From NCBI GenBank assembly GCA_027491395.1, contig JAOZFI010000043.1, positions 47,502-111,501 of the forward strand: 64,000 nucleotides of DNA, read 5' to 3'. This document shows positions 34,843 to 44,064 of this stretch, piece by piece. Origin of the DNA: Thermoproteota archaeon. GTDB taxonomy: Archaea > Korarchaeota > Korarchaeia > Korarchaeales > Korarchaeaceae. The first letter of the stretch is position 1. Every line of letters begins with the position of its first letter. The notes beneath the pieces are model-generated. The model was not told the origin of the DNA and did not search any database. It saw nothing but the letters and a program-made list of their open reading frames with translations. The position numbers and the translations under genes were made by a program.

Positions 34843-35362
34843 GGATCCTCTCTACGAGCTTCTCCGCAACTCTCTCAGCCACCCCCCTCTCTATCCAGAG
34901 GACCTCCGATAGAGAGCATATTTCCTCAACGAATTTGATTTTGGAGATGGGAGCGGTGCCGAGAGCCGCCCTATCCGACCTCCACAGCTTCCTCACGACC
35001 TCCACGAACCTATCCGAGAACAGTTCCATCTTACCGATCTCATCAACCAAGACTAGGTCGCATTCCCTTATCGAGTTCTCCAAGGCAGGAATTGCCACCT
35101 TCTCAAAGAGATCTATTCTGACACCATATTTGGAGATTTTAGGACCATCCCTGTAGCTGACAGAGGCGAACAGGGATCTCTCCCCCGTCAGCAGGTTCTC
35201 CACCTCAAATCCTATTCTCCTTCCTCCAGACCTGACCTCTGGAGTCCTTATTCCCCCTACTCTCACTCCTAGGTTCTCTAAACGCTCCTTTACTATCATA
35301 ATGGCCGTAGATTTTCCAGATCCCGGTTTACCCCTTATAATATACTTACCCTCCCTCCCCAT
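34820..35362 (-). CDS. THEP1-type nucleoside triphosphatase
   Basis: A 180-residue P-loop NTPase of the THEP1/NTPCR family with broad nucleoside-triphosphatase activity. Walker A is GKPGSGKST near residue 10. VGGIRTPEVRSGG and the Walker B LVDEIGKMEL are diagnostic. The ATG at 35362 is preferred over an ATG at 35383 because a TATA-like CTATATAGC lies at 35392-35400. This ATG overlaps the opposing trm1 ATG (35361), so the two genes are arranged head to head with a 2-base overlap. Confidence 0.88.
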   Translation of the reverse strand: MGREGKYIIRGKPGSGKSTAIMIVKERLENLGVRVGGIRTPEVRSGGRRIGFEVENLLTGERSLFASVSYRDGPKISKYGVRIDLFEKVAIPALENSIRECDLVLVDEIGKMELFSDRFVEVVRKLWRSDRAALGTAPISKIKFVEEICSLSEVLWIERGVAERVAEKLVERILRYLGRL

Positions 35363-36494
35363 GATGGAACCCTCGCTCAGCATACCGCTCAAGCTATATA
35401 GGGAGGGAAGCGTGGTCTTCTACTCCACAGACTTGGGACACTTGGAGAGAATGGGCCTGTCCTACACGAAGGCACCGGTGTTTTACAACCCGAGAATGAA
35501 ACTGAATAGGGACATCACAATCTCAATCGTCAGGTCCGTGAACATGGGGAGCGCCGCCGATCTCATGGCAGCATCGGGGGTCAGGGCCCTCAGACTGGCG
35601 GTTGAGGGAGGCATCGATGAGGTGCTGGCCAACGACTCCAACTGCTTGGCAGTCCATGTGATAAAGCTGAATGCGAGGCTCAATGGGGTGAGGATCAGGG
35701 CGACCTGCTCAGATGCAAGGCTGGAAGCTGAGAAGCTCGCGTGGGAGGGAAATAGACCCCATTATTTGGATCTAGACCCTTTCGGTTCCCCAGCTCCCTA
35801 CATGGATTCCTTCCTGAGGGCCGTCAAGAGGGGTGGTCTGTTGGGGGTCACGGCCACGGACACCCCGCCCCTGTTCGGCATCTACCCGGACAAGCTGTTC
35901 AGGTACTACGGAGTGTGGGGGAGGAAGCTCCCCTTTCACAAGGAGTTCGGGATACGCGCTTTGATTTCCTTCACCGTCAGAGTAGCAGCTAGGCTCGACC
36001 TCGTAGCCAGACCTCTGCTCTCCTACGGGAGGGAGCATTACGTCAGGGTGTTCTTCTCCATCGATAGGGGACCTTCGGCCTCTAGCCGACAGCTCAGGGA
36101 ATCTCTGGGCTGGGTGGAGACCTGCAACGGGGAGCATGTGATCCACAAGGGGGTCGATCTGCCCAATGCTGAATGCGGGGAACTGCTAGGTCCCTTGTGG
36201 CTGGATGAGATCACGGATCCGCGATTCTTGGATGGGGTGACACCGATCAACGAGGAAGTTGAACGCCTTCTGAACGCTCTAAGAGAGGAGTCTGGAGGCC
36301 CTCCCTTCTACTACATGCTCGATGACATCTGCTCACGCTTACGCGTTAAAATGCCCAAAGTGAGCGATATCGTCGCTACCTTAAGGGAAAGAGGATATTT
36401 CGCTGCTAGGACGCATTTGGAACCTCTTGGGGTGAAGACGACAGCGAGCAGGGCTGAGATAGATGAAATAGTTAAGGAGATCACAGCTTCCTGA
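35361..36494 (+). CDS. trm1: tRNA (guanine26-N2)-dimethyltransferase Trm1
   Basis: The 377-residue enzyme dimethylates G26 of tRNA using S-adenosyl methionine. DLMAASGVRALRLA near residue 65, the catalytic DLDPFGSPAPYMDS near residue 135 and TATDTPPL are typical of Trm1. The ATG at 35361 is about 22 bases after TTATAATATAC (35335-35345), consistent with a leaderless mRNA. A second ATG directly follows. The open frame extends 60 bases further upstream but only into THEP1. The end overlaps the convergent fibrillarin gene by 14 bases. Confidence 0.93.
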   Translation: MMEPSLSIPLKLYREGSVVFYSTDLGHLERMGLSYTKAPVFYNPRMKLNRDITISIVRSVNMGSAADLMAASGVRALRLAVEGGIDEVLANDSNCLAVHVIKLNARLNGVRIRATCSDARLEAEKLAWEGNRPHYLDLDPFGSPAPYMDSFLRAVKRGGLLGVTATDTPPLFGIYPDKLFRYYGVWGRKLPFHKEFGIRALISFTVRVAARLDLVARPLLSYGREHYVRVFFSIDRGPSASSRQLRESLGWVETCNGEHVIHKGVDLPNAECGELLGPLWLDEITDPRFLDGVTPINEEVERLLNALREESGGPPFYYMLDDICSRLRVKMPKVSDIVATLRERGYFAARTHLEPLGVKTTASRAEIDEIVKEITAS

Positions 36495-37164
36495 AGACCA
36501 TCATTGCATGCTTGGGGTCGTAGGGAGAGAGATCAACGGTCTCCAGCAACTTATATCTCCCAGTGGAGGTGACCTCCTTCTCGACAAGCCTATAGACCTT
36601 CTTGGGCGGGAGGGTTACATCTATACTGCTGGCTTTGACGGCTATCATAGCCACACCACCCTTCCTTAGGAAGATATCAGCGTTCTTCACTAGTATGCTG
36701 GCCTGATCGGGCTGTGCTACATCCTCGTACACTACATCCACCTCGGAGACGATCCAAGAGTAGCTTTGAGGCCTTCTAGCACTTTCCATGATTGGTACGA
36801 TGTTCCTCCTCACCTTAGCCACTCCTAGAAGATCTCTGAGAACCCTATGAGCTATCTCCACACCGAATATGATCCCATCATCTTCAATTACGTCGCTCAC
36901 ATGCGAGGCGGTCGTTCCCGATGCAATGCCCAAGTACAGGACCTTGGTCCCCCTCCTGAAAGGGAAGTTCTTCAGGCCCTTGTATATGGCCGCTGCTAGC
37001 TTTGACCTGTAGGGGTTCCATATCCTGTACTCCTCTCCCTTGATCTGCCTCGCAATTTCATCGTAGACCCTGTGACCCGGGGCTATGCTCTTAGTGGCCA
37101 ATTGCTTCTTACCATTTATTATCCAGAACAGGTTTCGGAACTTCTGGTCCTCCCTAACCCTCAT
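36481..37164 (-). CDS. flpA: Fibrillarin-like rRNA/tRNA 2'-O-methyltransferase
   Basis: The 227-residue enzyme is the methyltransferase of archaeal box C/D RNPs. The SAM-binding YLGIASGTTASHVSD near residue 96 and VYEDVAQPDQA near 148 are conserved, as is the acidic/basic catalytic DVxxxDxxxK arrangement (last Lys in VKASSID). Its ATG overlaps the stop of nop5, the scaffold protein it works with. Confidence 0.95.
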   Translation of the reverse strand: MRVREDQKFRNLFWIINGKKQLATKSIAPGHRVYDEIARQIKGEEYRIWNPYRSKLAAAIYKGLKNFPFRRGTKVLYLGIASGTTASHVSDVIEDDGIIFGVEIAHRVLRDLLGVAKVRRNIVPIMESARRPQSYSWIVSEVDVVYEDVAQPDQASILVKNADIFLRKGGVAMIAVKASSIDVTLPPKKVYRLVEKEVTSTGRYKLLETVDLSPYDPKHAMMVFRKL

Positions 37165-38300
37165 TTCCTACCACCCCTGCCCAAGATCTCCCTCAACTTC
37201 TCGTCTATCTCCTTCCTTAACTCGTCTCCCACGTATCTGCCATCTCCAAAGGCATCCACTCTAGCAGCTATGGCTATCTTGGTTGCCAGCAGTCTTGCGA
37301 CCTTCCCCCTCAGCTTCTTAGGTGCGGTCCTCACCTCCTTGGCTTGGAAGAGTACGCCGTGCTTCGGGGGCTTGGCTCCCTTAACTAGGTGCATGAAGAT
37401 GGCCTTGTGGGCACCCAATATCTGGATGGAACTGGCTGGTAGGCTTGCAAGCCTGTTCAGACCTCCAGCCACGGCTATGAGTCTAGCCCCTACAAGCGGA
37501 TGAACGACCGCGGATAGGTTGGGAGCGGCGCGCTTCATGAGGTCCTCTATGAAGGCCTCCACCATCTTCCTAGATTCGTAAAGGGATGTCCAATTCTCAG
37601 CGACCTTCCTCAACATCTCAAGGTCGCTCTCCTCGAAATCGGCCCCTATCGAATTTCTCGCAGCCTCCATAACCTGTCTAGCCTTGGCATCGCTTAACCC
37701 AGCCTTCTTCAGTATTTCTAAGGTCATTTTTCTCCTGTCAGGCTGTAGGGAAACCACCTTCATGAACAGCGGATGGTCCTCCACCAAATCATTCAGCTCT
37801 GGGAAGTGAATTGAGTACCACTCTTTGATGGCCGGGGCTAGGACATTCAATGCCTTGTTAGCGTGATCGATGTAGTCTATGGCTTTTATGACCTGCTGAT
37901 CCAGAGAGCTCAGCTGCTTCTTTATCCCGATCCTCGTAAGCTCTATTCCTATCTCATTAAGCATCCTGAAGTAATCCTTCTGTTTCACTACCCCCCATAT
38001 CTGGGAGGCGTAGCGGTGAGGCGTCCTTCTCAGCTGGAGGAAGGCCTCCTCGGCTGGTGAGAGTATCGATTTGATGTCCGCTTTATTCAACAGGTCCTTC
38101 AGTATCTGATCGCTTACTACGAGCTCATCAGCTTTCAAACCGGCGAGCAGTTTCCTGAGAGGCTCTTCTAGCAAGCTCTCGTCAGTCAATATGCTGGCGA
38201 TCTTCTCAGGATCCTTGGGAAATCCCCAAGACTTCAGGACCTTGCCCTTATGATCAAGCAGTAGGATTCCATAGGGTTGGAGGGCCAAGAATGCTCGCAA
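37161..38300 (-). CDS. nop5: C/D box RNP scaffold protein Nop5 (Nop56/58-like)
   Basis: The 379-residue protein bridges L7Ae-bound box C/D guide RNA and fibrillarin. It has an N-terminal fibrillarin-binding domain, a coiled coil (about 110-200) and the NOP domain (ending near 350) with GARLIAVAGGLNRLASLPASS and GAHKAIF. The Lys-rich tail found in eukaryotes is short here. The start is a TTG with a GGGAG site 6 bases upstream. It is co-transcribed with flpA. Confidence 0.94.
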   Translation of the reverse strand: MRAFLALQPYGILLLDHKGKVLKSWGFPKDPEKIASILTDESLLEEPLRKLLAGLKADELVVSDQILKDLLNKADIKSILSPAEEAFLQLRRTPHRYASQIWGVVKQKDYFRMLNEIGIELTRIGIKKQLSSLDQQVIKAIDYIDHANKALNVLAPAIKEWYSIHFPELNDLVEDHPLFMKVVSLQPDRRKMTLEILKKAGLSDAKARQVMEAARNSIGADFEESDLEMLRKVAENWTSLYESRKMVEAFIEDLMKRAAPNLSAVVHPLVGARLIAVAGGLNRLASLPASSIQILGAHKAIFMHLVKGAKPPKHGVLFQAKEVRTAPKKLRGKVARLLATKIAIAARVDAFGDGRYVGDELRKEIDEKLREILGRGGRK

Positions 38301-38342
38301 GTTATCTCCCTTCGAAGTAGGACCGGTGTCCTAAAAAATCTC

Positions 38343-38510
38343 TTATATCGGATGCTGTCCGGGCTTCCTTCCGAGTATGAACCTCTTGCGGTAAATGCTC
38401 TTTATCCTCACCCTAGGAACAGGACTCCTCCTAGGTCTAGCCTCAACCTTCGGGGTGAGAGATCTGACCTTCCCGGCCTTATTCAACGCACCGTGAGTCC
38501 CTCTCGGCAT
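38343..38510 (-). CDS. rps30e: 30S ribosomal protein eS30
   Basis: A short gene of 55 residues. The start MPRGTHGALNKAGKVRS and the C-terminal YRKRFILGRKPGQ match eS30, a basic protein of the 30S shoulder. It has a GGTGG ribosome-binding site 7 bases before the ATG and a TATA-like ATATTAATC upstream (about 38543-38551). eS30 is known from Crenarchaeota, Korarchaeota and eukaryotes and is absent from Euryarchaeota, which helps place the organism. It lies between nop5 and the DUF460 gene on the same strand. Confidence 0.93.
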   Translation of the reverse strand: MPRGTHGALNKAGKVRSLTPKVEARPRRSPVPRVRIKSIYRKRFILGRKPGQHPI

Positions 38511-38557
38511 ACTTTTACCACCGCTTTGAATACGATCCGTCCGATTAATATACCTTA

Positions 38558-40588
38558 CTATAGGTTCGTCTCCTTTGTCGATTCCTCTCCTCCGCTCACC
38601 GCCCTGAGTAGAGCCATTCTGTAGTCCCTTATTATGTTTAGAACGTCTAACTCACTCCTGCTACCAATTTCCTTTGATTCTTGTTGAGTACTCACGGTAG
38701 ACAGTAGCTTGAGTGCCTCTTCCGATGGGAGGACGGGATCTAGTCCCTTCCAAGAGATCTTGAACTGGTTCAATGGTGCTATGGTGATTCCCTCGAACTC
38801 TGCTCTCTCTATGAACTCCTTCGGTGGAGGACTACCGCGGTAGAGGACGGCCCTTATACCTATTTCCTTTAGCCTCCTCAGGATGCTGGTGCTGGCTCCG
38901 GTGGCGTCGAGAGCCATCAGTACGCCTTCGGGGACCTCATTCCCGAGCTCATCGATCTTCTCCTTGGAAAGGGATGGTAAAACGGTCAATTTGACACCGT
39001 CAACCACATTAGGGGAGCTGATGAGCTGCCTCATCTGGGACTTGAGGAGCTCATTCCTCCATCTCTCCCTCTCCAGTTCCTGCTCGAGTTCCTTTATTCT
39101 CGCATCTCTAATGGAGATCCTCCTATCTATCTCCAACTCTTTGGATCTCCTGTCCTCAAGATCCTCTATCTTTCTCCTCAACCCGTTTATCTCCCTCTCC
39201 TTCTCCATCAACAACGCGTCCTTCTTCTCGAGTTCCCTTTTCAACTCTCCAATCCTCTCGTTAAGGCTTCTCACGTATTTATTGAGCCTCCTGAGCTCCT
39301 TCTTCAGCTCAGCATAGGCGAGCTCCCTTACCTCCCTCTCCTCTTCCCTCTCAGCTAGTATCTCATCTATAGCCACTGATATAGGAGTTCCCTTGAGCAC
39401 CTTGGTCAGGATACGATCGATCTCGCTGGATAATCCCTCCTCCCTGGCCCTCAACCTCGCCTTAGAGACTAGATTCTTCACCCTGTAGTAGACCTTGAGA
39501 GCGGCGGCTAGAGAGTCCCTCTCATGGGAGCTCTCTGCCCTAATGCCCTTGAGCTCCTCGTAGTCGGCCACAATCTTCTTTTTCTCGTCGGCCTTCATGT
39601 CGTACTTCGCCACCATCAACTTAGAGTCGAACATGCTAGCTATCCTCACGACGCTCTTGGGAGGAGGATTCACATCTGTCGCTATTATAACTGGATAACC
39701 ATGATTAAGTATCTCCTCCACTATTTCAGATCTCGACGCTCTTCTCATAGTTCTTAAGGCCAATAAGTTACCGTTCAGGTCGATAACAGCTAGACCAACG
39801 GACATGCCCGGATCTATGCCGACTATTATGGGTCTGGATCTGGGTAGAGGGGAGAGACGACTAGAGGGGAACTTTATTTTACTTCTCCAAGACTGACGCA
39901 CCACCACCCTCAAAGGTGTCCACTCACTGCTTTCCTTCACTATCCTCCGGACATCATCTATTCCTGCGTAGATTATGAACTCCGCCCTCCTCAGCCCCCC
40001 AGAAGCTCTCTCAACATACAGGTCGTAATCGAGATTTGCGGCGTCGAGCTCCGTGGCTATCTTATTGGCCTCGCTGAGTATGCTGGCCTCTATAGACCTC
40101 CTCCACCTGTCACTTCCCGAACCTCCCTGCCTTATACTCCTGTTCTTTGTTATAAGTACCCTAGTCTCTGGATACATCGCGATGACCTCTATTCCCACCC
40201 CCCTCTGCGCCAACTTGGCGACTATCCTAGCGGTACCGAGCGGATCCCTGTGGGAGGGAGATGGAAGACCAGCCTCCTTTGCTATCGAGGAGAGGGATCT
40301 TATCCCGTGGGGAGATCCAGTGACCTGAATGAGCTTGCTACCTGGGGGCATCCTCTCCATGACGAGCCTGAGCCCCCTCATGTCCTCCGCAAGCTCGTAA
40401 ACGTTGTCCGTAGCTAGTATCCTGACCCCATATCTCCTCATCAGGGAGAAGACCTCGTCTAGGGTAACCTCCTCGGACTCAAAGAGGACATCCTCACCCC
40501 TCATTATGGACACTGAGTAAATAGGCCTCTTCTTTGATCTGGGCGAACCGGATCTTATGTCTATTCCAGCTATCACCAAATCGTCCAT
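38558..40588 (-). CDS. DUF460 protein: RNase H-like domain plus long coiled coil
   Basis: The 676-residue protein belongs to the archaeal DUF460 group. It has an N-terminal unit (about 1-230), then an RNase H/YqgF-like core beginning IIVGIDPGMSVGLAVID near residue 255, with acidic residues positioned like a resolvase active site. A very charged coiled coil follows at about 400-540, then a C-terminal alpha/beta domain. The role is unproven. The fold suggests a structure-specific nuclease or an RNA/DNA-binding scaffold. It is divergent from a surface-protein gene, with one TATA element between them. Confidence 0.8.
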   Translation of the reverse strand: MDDLVIAGIDIRSGSPRSKKRPIYSVSIMRGEDVLFESEEVTLDEVFSLMRRYGVRILATDNVYELAEDMRGLRLVMERMPPGSKLIQVTGSPHGIRSLSSIAKEAGLPSPSHRDPLGTARIVAKLAQRGVGIEVIAMYPETRVLITKNRSIRQGGSGSDRWRRSIEASILSEANKIATELDAANLDYDLYVERASGGLRRAEFIIYAGIDDVRRIVKESSEWTPLRVVVRQSWRSKIKFPSSRLSPLPRSRPIIVGIDPGMSVGLAVIDLNGNLLALRTMRRASRSEIVEEILNHGYPVIIATDVNPPPKSVVRIASMFDSKLMVAKYDMKADEKKKIVADYEELKGIRAESSHERDSLAAALKVYYRVKNLVSKARLRAREEGLSSEIDRILTKVLKGTPISVAIDEILAEREEEREVRELAYAELKKELRRLNKYVRSLNERIGELKRELEKKDALLMEKEREINGLRRKIEDLEDRRSKELEIDRRISIRDARIKELEQELERERWRNELLKSQMRQLISSPNVVDGVKLTVLPSLSKEKIDELGNEVPEGVLMALDATGASTSILRRLKEIGIRAVLYRGSPPPKEFIERAEFEGITIAPLNQFKISWKGLDPVLPSEEALKLLSTVSTQQESKEIGSRSELDVLNIIRDYRMALLRAVSGGEESTKETNL

Positions 40589-40613
40589 TCGATATGACCC
40601 TGATGCGACTAGG

Positions 40614-40621
40614 TTAATAAA
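40614..40621. promoter_or_regulatory. TATA element apparently shared by DUF460 gene (-) and surface-protein gene (+)
   Basis: TTAATAAA (TTTATTAA on the minus strand) is centred almost exactly between the two ATG codons at 40588 and 40644. It lies 27-30 bases from each. No other AT-rich block is present in the 55-base gap. Confidence 0.55.
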
Positions 40622-40643
40622 GCTTAGCTCCCCCTAAGGACTG

Positions 40644-41972
40644 ATGAAAGCAGTCCCTGCCGCCCTTTACATCATGACGGCGCTTCTAATTCTGAGCCTC
40701 ATGGCGCCAATACTAACTCAGTCTCAAGAGGTCGATTTGAGCGTCACGGTAGAACCTAGGGATCCTTGCGTAGCAGGATACCCCTGCACCGTGAATGTAT
40801 CGGTGATGAACACGAATGGAATGATCCTCATCGATTATTTGAAGCTGATCACCCCTTGGGGGGCCTTCACGAGGAACCTAGGTTTGAGGGAGCTCAGGCC
40901 TAACACCACATTGATAGTCCCCATAATAGTAGATGTGGATAGGAACTCCTTGGAGGGTCCTAACTTCGTGAGGCCCGTGGTCAGGTTCTTCAAGAAGGGA
41001 GAAGTGGGCCTCAAGCTGGTTGAGGGCAACGCTTCGTCCGTTATGGTAATTAAACCACGCATAAACGCTACCCTAGTCGTCGTTCCACAATCCAGAGAGA
41101 TTACCTTGGGTCAACCGCTCTCAATCCAAGTGACCTACGAGGTGGATGGGGTCCCTAGGGATTACCGTCCTACGATTTCCGTGTACTTAGATGGCAGGCT
41201 CAGCATCGAGAGAGAGCTCAACGGCACATCCGGTGAGGTGGGTCTATCTCTACCGGTAGAGGGTGAGGGAAATCACACCCTCATAGTGAGCCTATGCTAC
41301 GGAATAGGCTGCACCGACAGGAGCTTCGAGATCAATGTCAGGAGGACCGTGAGAGTGATCTCCGGATACAACAAGGAGGAGCTAAGGGCAGCTCTGAAGG
41401 AGGTAAAGGACGAAAGGAGACTACTTCAGAGTGCATACGAGAGGACCGTGGAGGCTGGACTCCCCATACCAGAGGATGTGCTGATAAACATCTCCATAAT
41501 CGACTCCAAAATCAGAGAGGCGGAGGTCCTCTTAGATCGAGAGAACATATCCTATGCGGACATCCTCAGGGTCAAGATGCTCCTTAACCAGTCATCTGCC
41601 ACAATATCGCGTCTGGAGGAGGATCTCCTTTCGATGTACAAGGACAAGATAATCGAGATGATTAGCAGAGCTATGGGAGAGGTAGAGGAGGTGAAGAACA
41701 TAAATCAGACGGAGTACAGAGCCATGAAAGACCTTCTCGCTAACCTAACCTCCAGTGTGGACGGATTGAACCTGACAAGCGCGCCGGACTTATACTCGAA
41801 CTTGACTCAGGAGATATCCGCCTTGGAAGAGAGAATAAGGGTCATCAAGGAGAGGGCTGCTGAGGAGGCAAGGCTCCTGTCGGGCATGACCGTATCGTTG
41901 ATATTCGTTGCGATGATTTCAGGTGCAACCATTATCTTGAGGAAGTGGAAGTCACAGCTGATGAAGGAATGA
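40644..41972 (+). CDS. Secreted, membrane-anchored surface protein
   Basis: The 442-residue protein starts with a signal peptide (hydrophobic 7-25) and ends with a transmembrane helix (about 415-433) and a basic tail. It is thus a type I surface protein. The outer part has two beta-sandwich-like regions (about 30-130 and 140-235) that read like CARF/NEW3-type immunoglobulin folds, then a long alpha-helical stalk (about 240-400). Many N-x-S/T sequons indicate N-glycosylation. No enzymatic motif is seen. GlmS, encoded 12 bases downstream, supplies amino sugar for glycans, but a functional link is only inferred. Confidence 0.8.
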   Translation: MKAVPAALYIMTALLILSLMAPILTQSQEVDLSVTVEPRDPCVAGYPCTVNVSVMNTNGMILIDYLKLITPWGAFTRNLGLRELRPNTTLIVPIIVDVDRNSLEGPNFVRPVVRFFKKGEVGLKLVEGNASSVMVIKPRINATLVVVPQSREITLGQPLSIQVTYEVDGVPRDYRPTISVYLDGRLSIERELNGTSGEVGLSLPVEGEGNHTLIVSLCYGIGCTDRSFEINVRRTVRVISGYNKEELRAALKEVKDERRLLQSAYERTVEAGLPIPEDVLINISIIDSKIREAEVLLDRENISYADILRVKMLLNQSSATISRLEEDLLSMYKDKIIEMISRAMGEVEEVKNINQTEYRAMKDLLANLTSSVDGLNLTSAPDLYSNLTQEISALEERIRVIKERAAEEARLLSGMTVSLIFVAMISGATIILRKWKSQLMKE

Positions 41973-41984
41973 GGTGCTTCTGAA

Positions 41985-43772
41985 GTGTGCGGAATAGTGG
42001 GCATAGTGAGGAGACGCTTGGGAGTGGCCAGAGACCTAGTAAGATCCCTAAAAAAGCTGGAATACAGGGGATACGACTCAGCAGGGATAGCAGTGATGTC
42101 CAACGGGGATATAGAGGTAGTGAAGGGTGTAGGCACGATAGATGCGGTAGTAGAAGGCGCGGAGATAAGAGACGGATACGTAGGTATAGGCCATACTAGG
42201 TGGGCCACCCACGGAGGAGTAAGCCCCGAGAACGCACACCCTCACCTCTCCTGTAATGGCGAGGTGGCCGTTGTTCACAACGGAACTCTCGACGATTTTG
42301 AAGGCATGAGGAGAGAGCTGATAGCCAAGGGGCACGCGCTCCATTCAGAGACGGATACAGAGGTCGTGGCCCACTTGGTGGAGGAGAACCTTAAGTCGGG
42401 AGACGAACCCCTTTCGGCATTCGTGAAGGCCATTAAAAAGTTGAAGGGAAGCTATGCCTTAGTATCCATCATATCGGGAGAGAAAGCCCTCTTTCTAGCT
42501 AGGAACAAGAGTCCACTGGTCATAGGACTAGGGGAGGATGGAAATTACTGCGCATCGGATGTGGCCGCGCTGCTCCACCTGACGAACAGGTTCATCTTCA
42601 TGGAGGACGGGGAGATAGCCTTACTCACCCCTTCTAAGGTCATGATCTGGAGATTGAAGGGAGATAGGCTGGAGAAGGTCCATAAAGAGGCCGAAGAGGT
42701 GGAATGGACGCCTCAGTTGCTGGACAAGGGGATGTTCGATCACTTCATGCTTAAGGAGATACATGAGCAGCCTCACATCCTTAGGAAGATTGCGGAGAGC
42801 ATTGATTACTACACGAGGTTCTCCGAGAGGCTGAGCTCCCTGCTTAGGGATGGATCTCTGACGATAGTTGCCGCTGGGACTTCCTACCATGCAGGTATGA
42901 TCGGAAAGTACCTCTTATCTAAGCTAGCTGGCGTCAGGTCTGAGATCATAGTGGCCTCGGAGTTCCCGGAATGGTCCTCCCACCTGAGGCAGGGCGACGT
43001 CGTCCTAGCCATCAGCCAATCAGGTGAGACCGCAGATGTGCTAGAGGCCGTTAGAATAGCGAAGTCAAAGGGCTCCATGGTGGTTTCCATAGTGAATGTC
43101 CCAGGAAGCACGCTCACTAGGATCTCCGATGAGTCCATCTTCATACAGGCGGGCCCGGAGGTAGGGGTTGCTGCGACTAAAACCTTCTCTGCCCAAGTAG
43201 CAGTCCTGTACGTCGTCTCTTCCCTCATTAGCGGCAGAAGCGGGATTTCTAGGGAGCTCATCGAGGTGTCAGAGCTGCTGAAGGGTTCTATGGGCTCTCT
43301 GGAGGAATTCTCCAAGAAAATGAGTGATCTCCTCAAGGACAAGGAGCACGTGTTCTTCTTGGGGAGGGGGATAAACTACCCGACGGCATTGGAGGGAGCG
43401 CTCAAGCTCAAGGAGATAAGTTACATACACGCCGAGGGCTATCCTGCTGGCGAGTACAAGCACGGACCGCTCGCCCTAATAGAGGAGGACACACCCGCCA
43501 TCGTGCTGGTTCCGGTGAATGAGGGGCTCCGAAAGAAGACGATATACAACATCATGGAGGTGAGATCTAGGGGGGCCTACACCATAACGATACAGCCCAG
43601 AGGTACTGAGATCCCGGCTGATGCGAGCTTGGAAACGGACGTCTGGAATGAACTCATCTCTCCACTGATCTACACGGTTCCACTGCAGTTAATAGCCTAC
43701 CACACGGCGGTAATCCTAGGAAGAGATCCGGACAAACCCAGAAACTTGGCTAAAAGTGTGACTGTGGAGTGA
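41985..43772 (+). CDS. glmS: Glutamine-fructose-6-phosphate aminotransferase (GlmS)
   Basis: This 595-residue enzyme makes glucosamine 6-phosphate. The N-terminal Ntn amidotransferase begins with GTG then TGC, so Cys2 becomes the catalytic N-terminal nucleophile (CGIVGIV), with GHTRWATHG near residue 72. Two SIS domains follow, with SQSGETADVLEA near 345 and the C-terminal KSVTVE typical of the family. With the GlmM-like mutase near 23 kb it provides UDP-GlcNAc precursors. Confidence 0.95.
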   Translation: MCGIVGIVRRRLGVARDLVRSLKKLEYRGYDSAGIAVMSNGDIEVVKGVGTIDAVVEGAEIRDGYVGIGHTRWATHGGVSPENAHPHLSCNGEVAVVHNGTLDDFEGMRRELIAKGHALHSETDTEVVAHLVEENLKSGDEPLSAFVKAIKKLKGSYALVSIISGEKALFLARNKSPLVIGLGEDGNYCASDVAALLHLTNRFIFMEDGEIALLTPSKVMIWRLKGDRLEKVHKEAEEVEWTPQLLDKGMFDHFMLKEIHEQPHILRKIAESIDYYTRFSERLSSLLRDGSLTIVAAGTSYHAGMIGKYLLSKLAGVRSEIIVASEFPEWSSHLRQGDVVLAISQSGETADVLEAVRIAKSKGSMVVSIVNVPGSTLTRISDESIFIQAGPEVGVAATKTFSAQVAVLYVVSSLISGRSGISRELIEVSELLKGSMGSLEEFSKKMSDLLKDKEHVFFLGRGINYPTALEGALKLKEISYIHAEGYPAGEYKHGPLALIEEDTPAIVLVPVNEGLRKKTIYNIMEVRSRGAYTITIQPRGTEIPADASLETDVWNELISPLIYTVPLQLIAYHTAVILGRDPDKPRNLAKSVTVE

Positions 43773-43776
43773 GAAA

Positions 43777-44007
43777 TCACTCCAGCGTTATAAATAGTAC
43801 ATTGTTCCCCCTTATGAAGAGTGTGCCCATGCTCCTCCTCACTTCTTTCGTGTCGGGATCTAGTTCCCTAGCCGAATCTAGGACTAGGTTCATCATTTCA
43901 TCGTAGACCAGCAGCTTACCCCTTATCTCACTTCCGTTCTTCAATCTGACGGTTATCTCGGCGCCGTGGGCCTTCCTCAGATGCGATATCGGGAGCTCTC
44001 TACTCAT
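43777..44007 (-). CDS. Sm-like archaeal protein (SmAP)
   Basis: A 76-residue Lsm protein expected to form a ring that binds U-rich RNA. The Sm1 motif VRLKNGSEIRGKLLVYDEMMNLVL and the Sm2 motif LFIRGNNVLFI are clear. The ATG has GGTGATGAG just before it and a TATA-like TTTATAATATGG about 30 bases upstream (44037-44048). It is separate from the rps7 gene, which ends 57 bases away on the same strand. Confidence 0.93.
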   Translation of the reverse strand: MSRELPISHLRKAHGAEITVRLKNGSEIRGKLLVYDEMMNLVLDSARELDPDTKEVRRSMGTLFIRGNNVLFITLE

Positions 44008-44064
44008 AACTCATCACCAAAACCCGGACTACTCCATATTATAAATGGATGGGATGGAGCGGGA

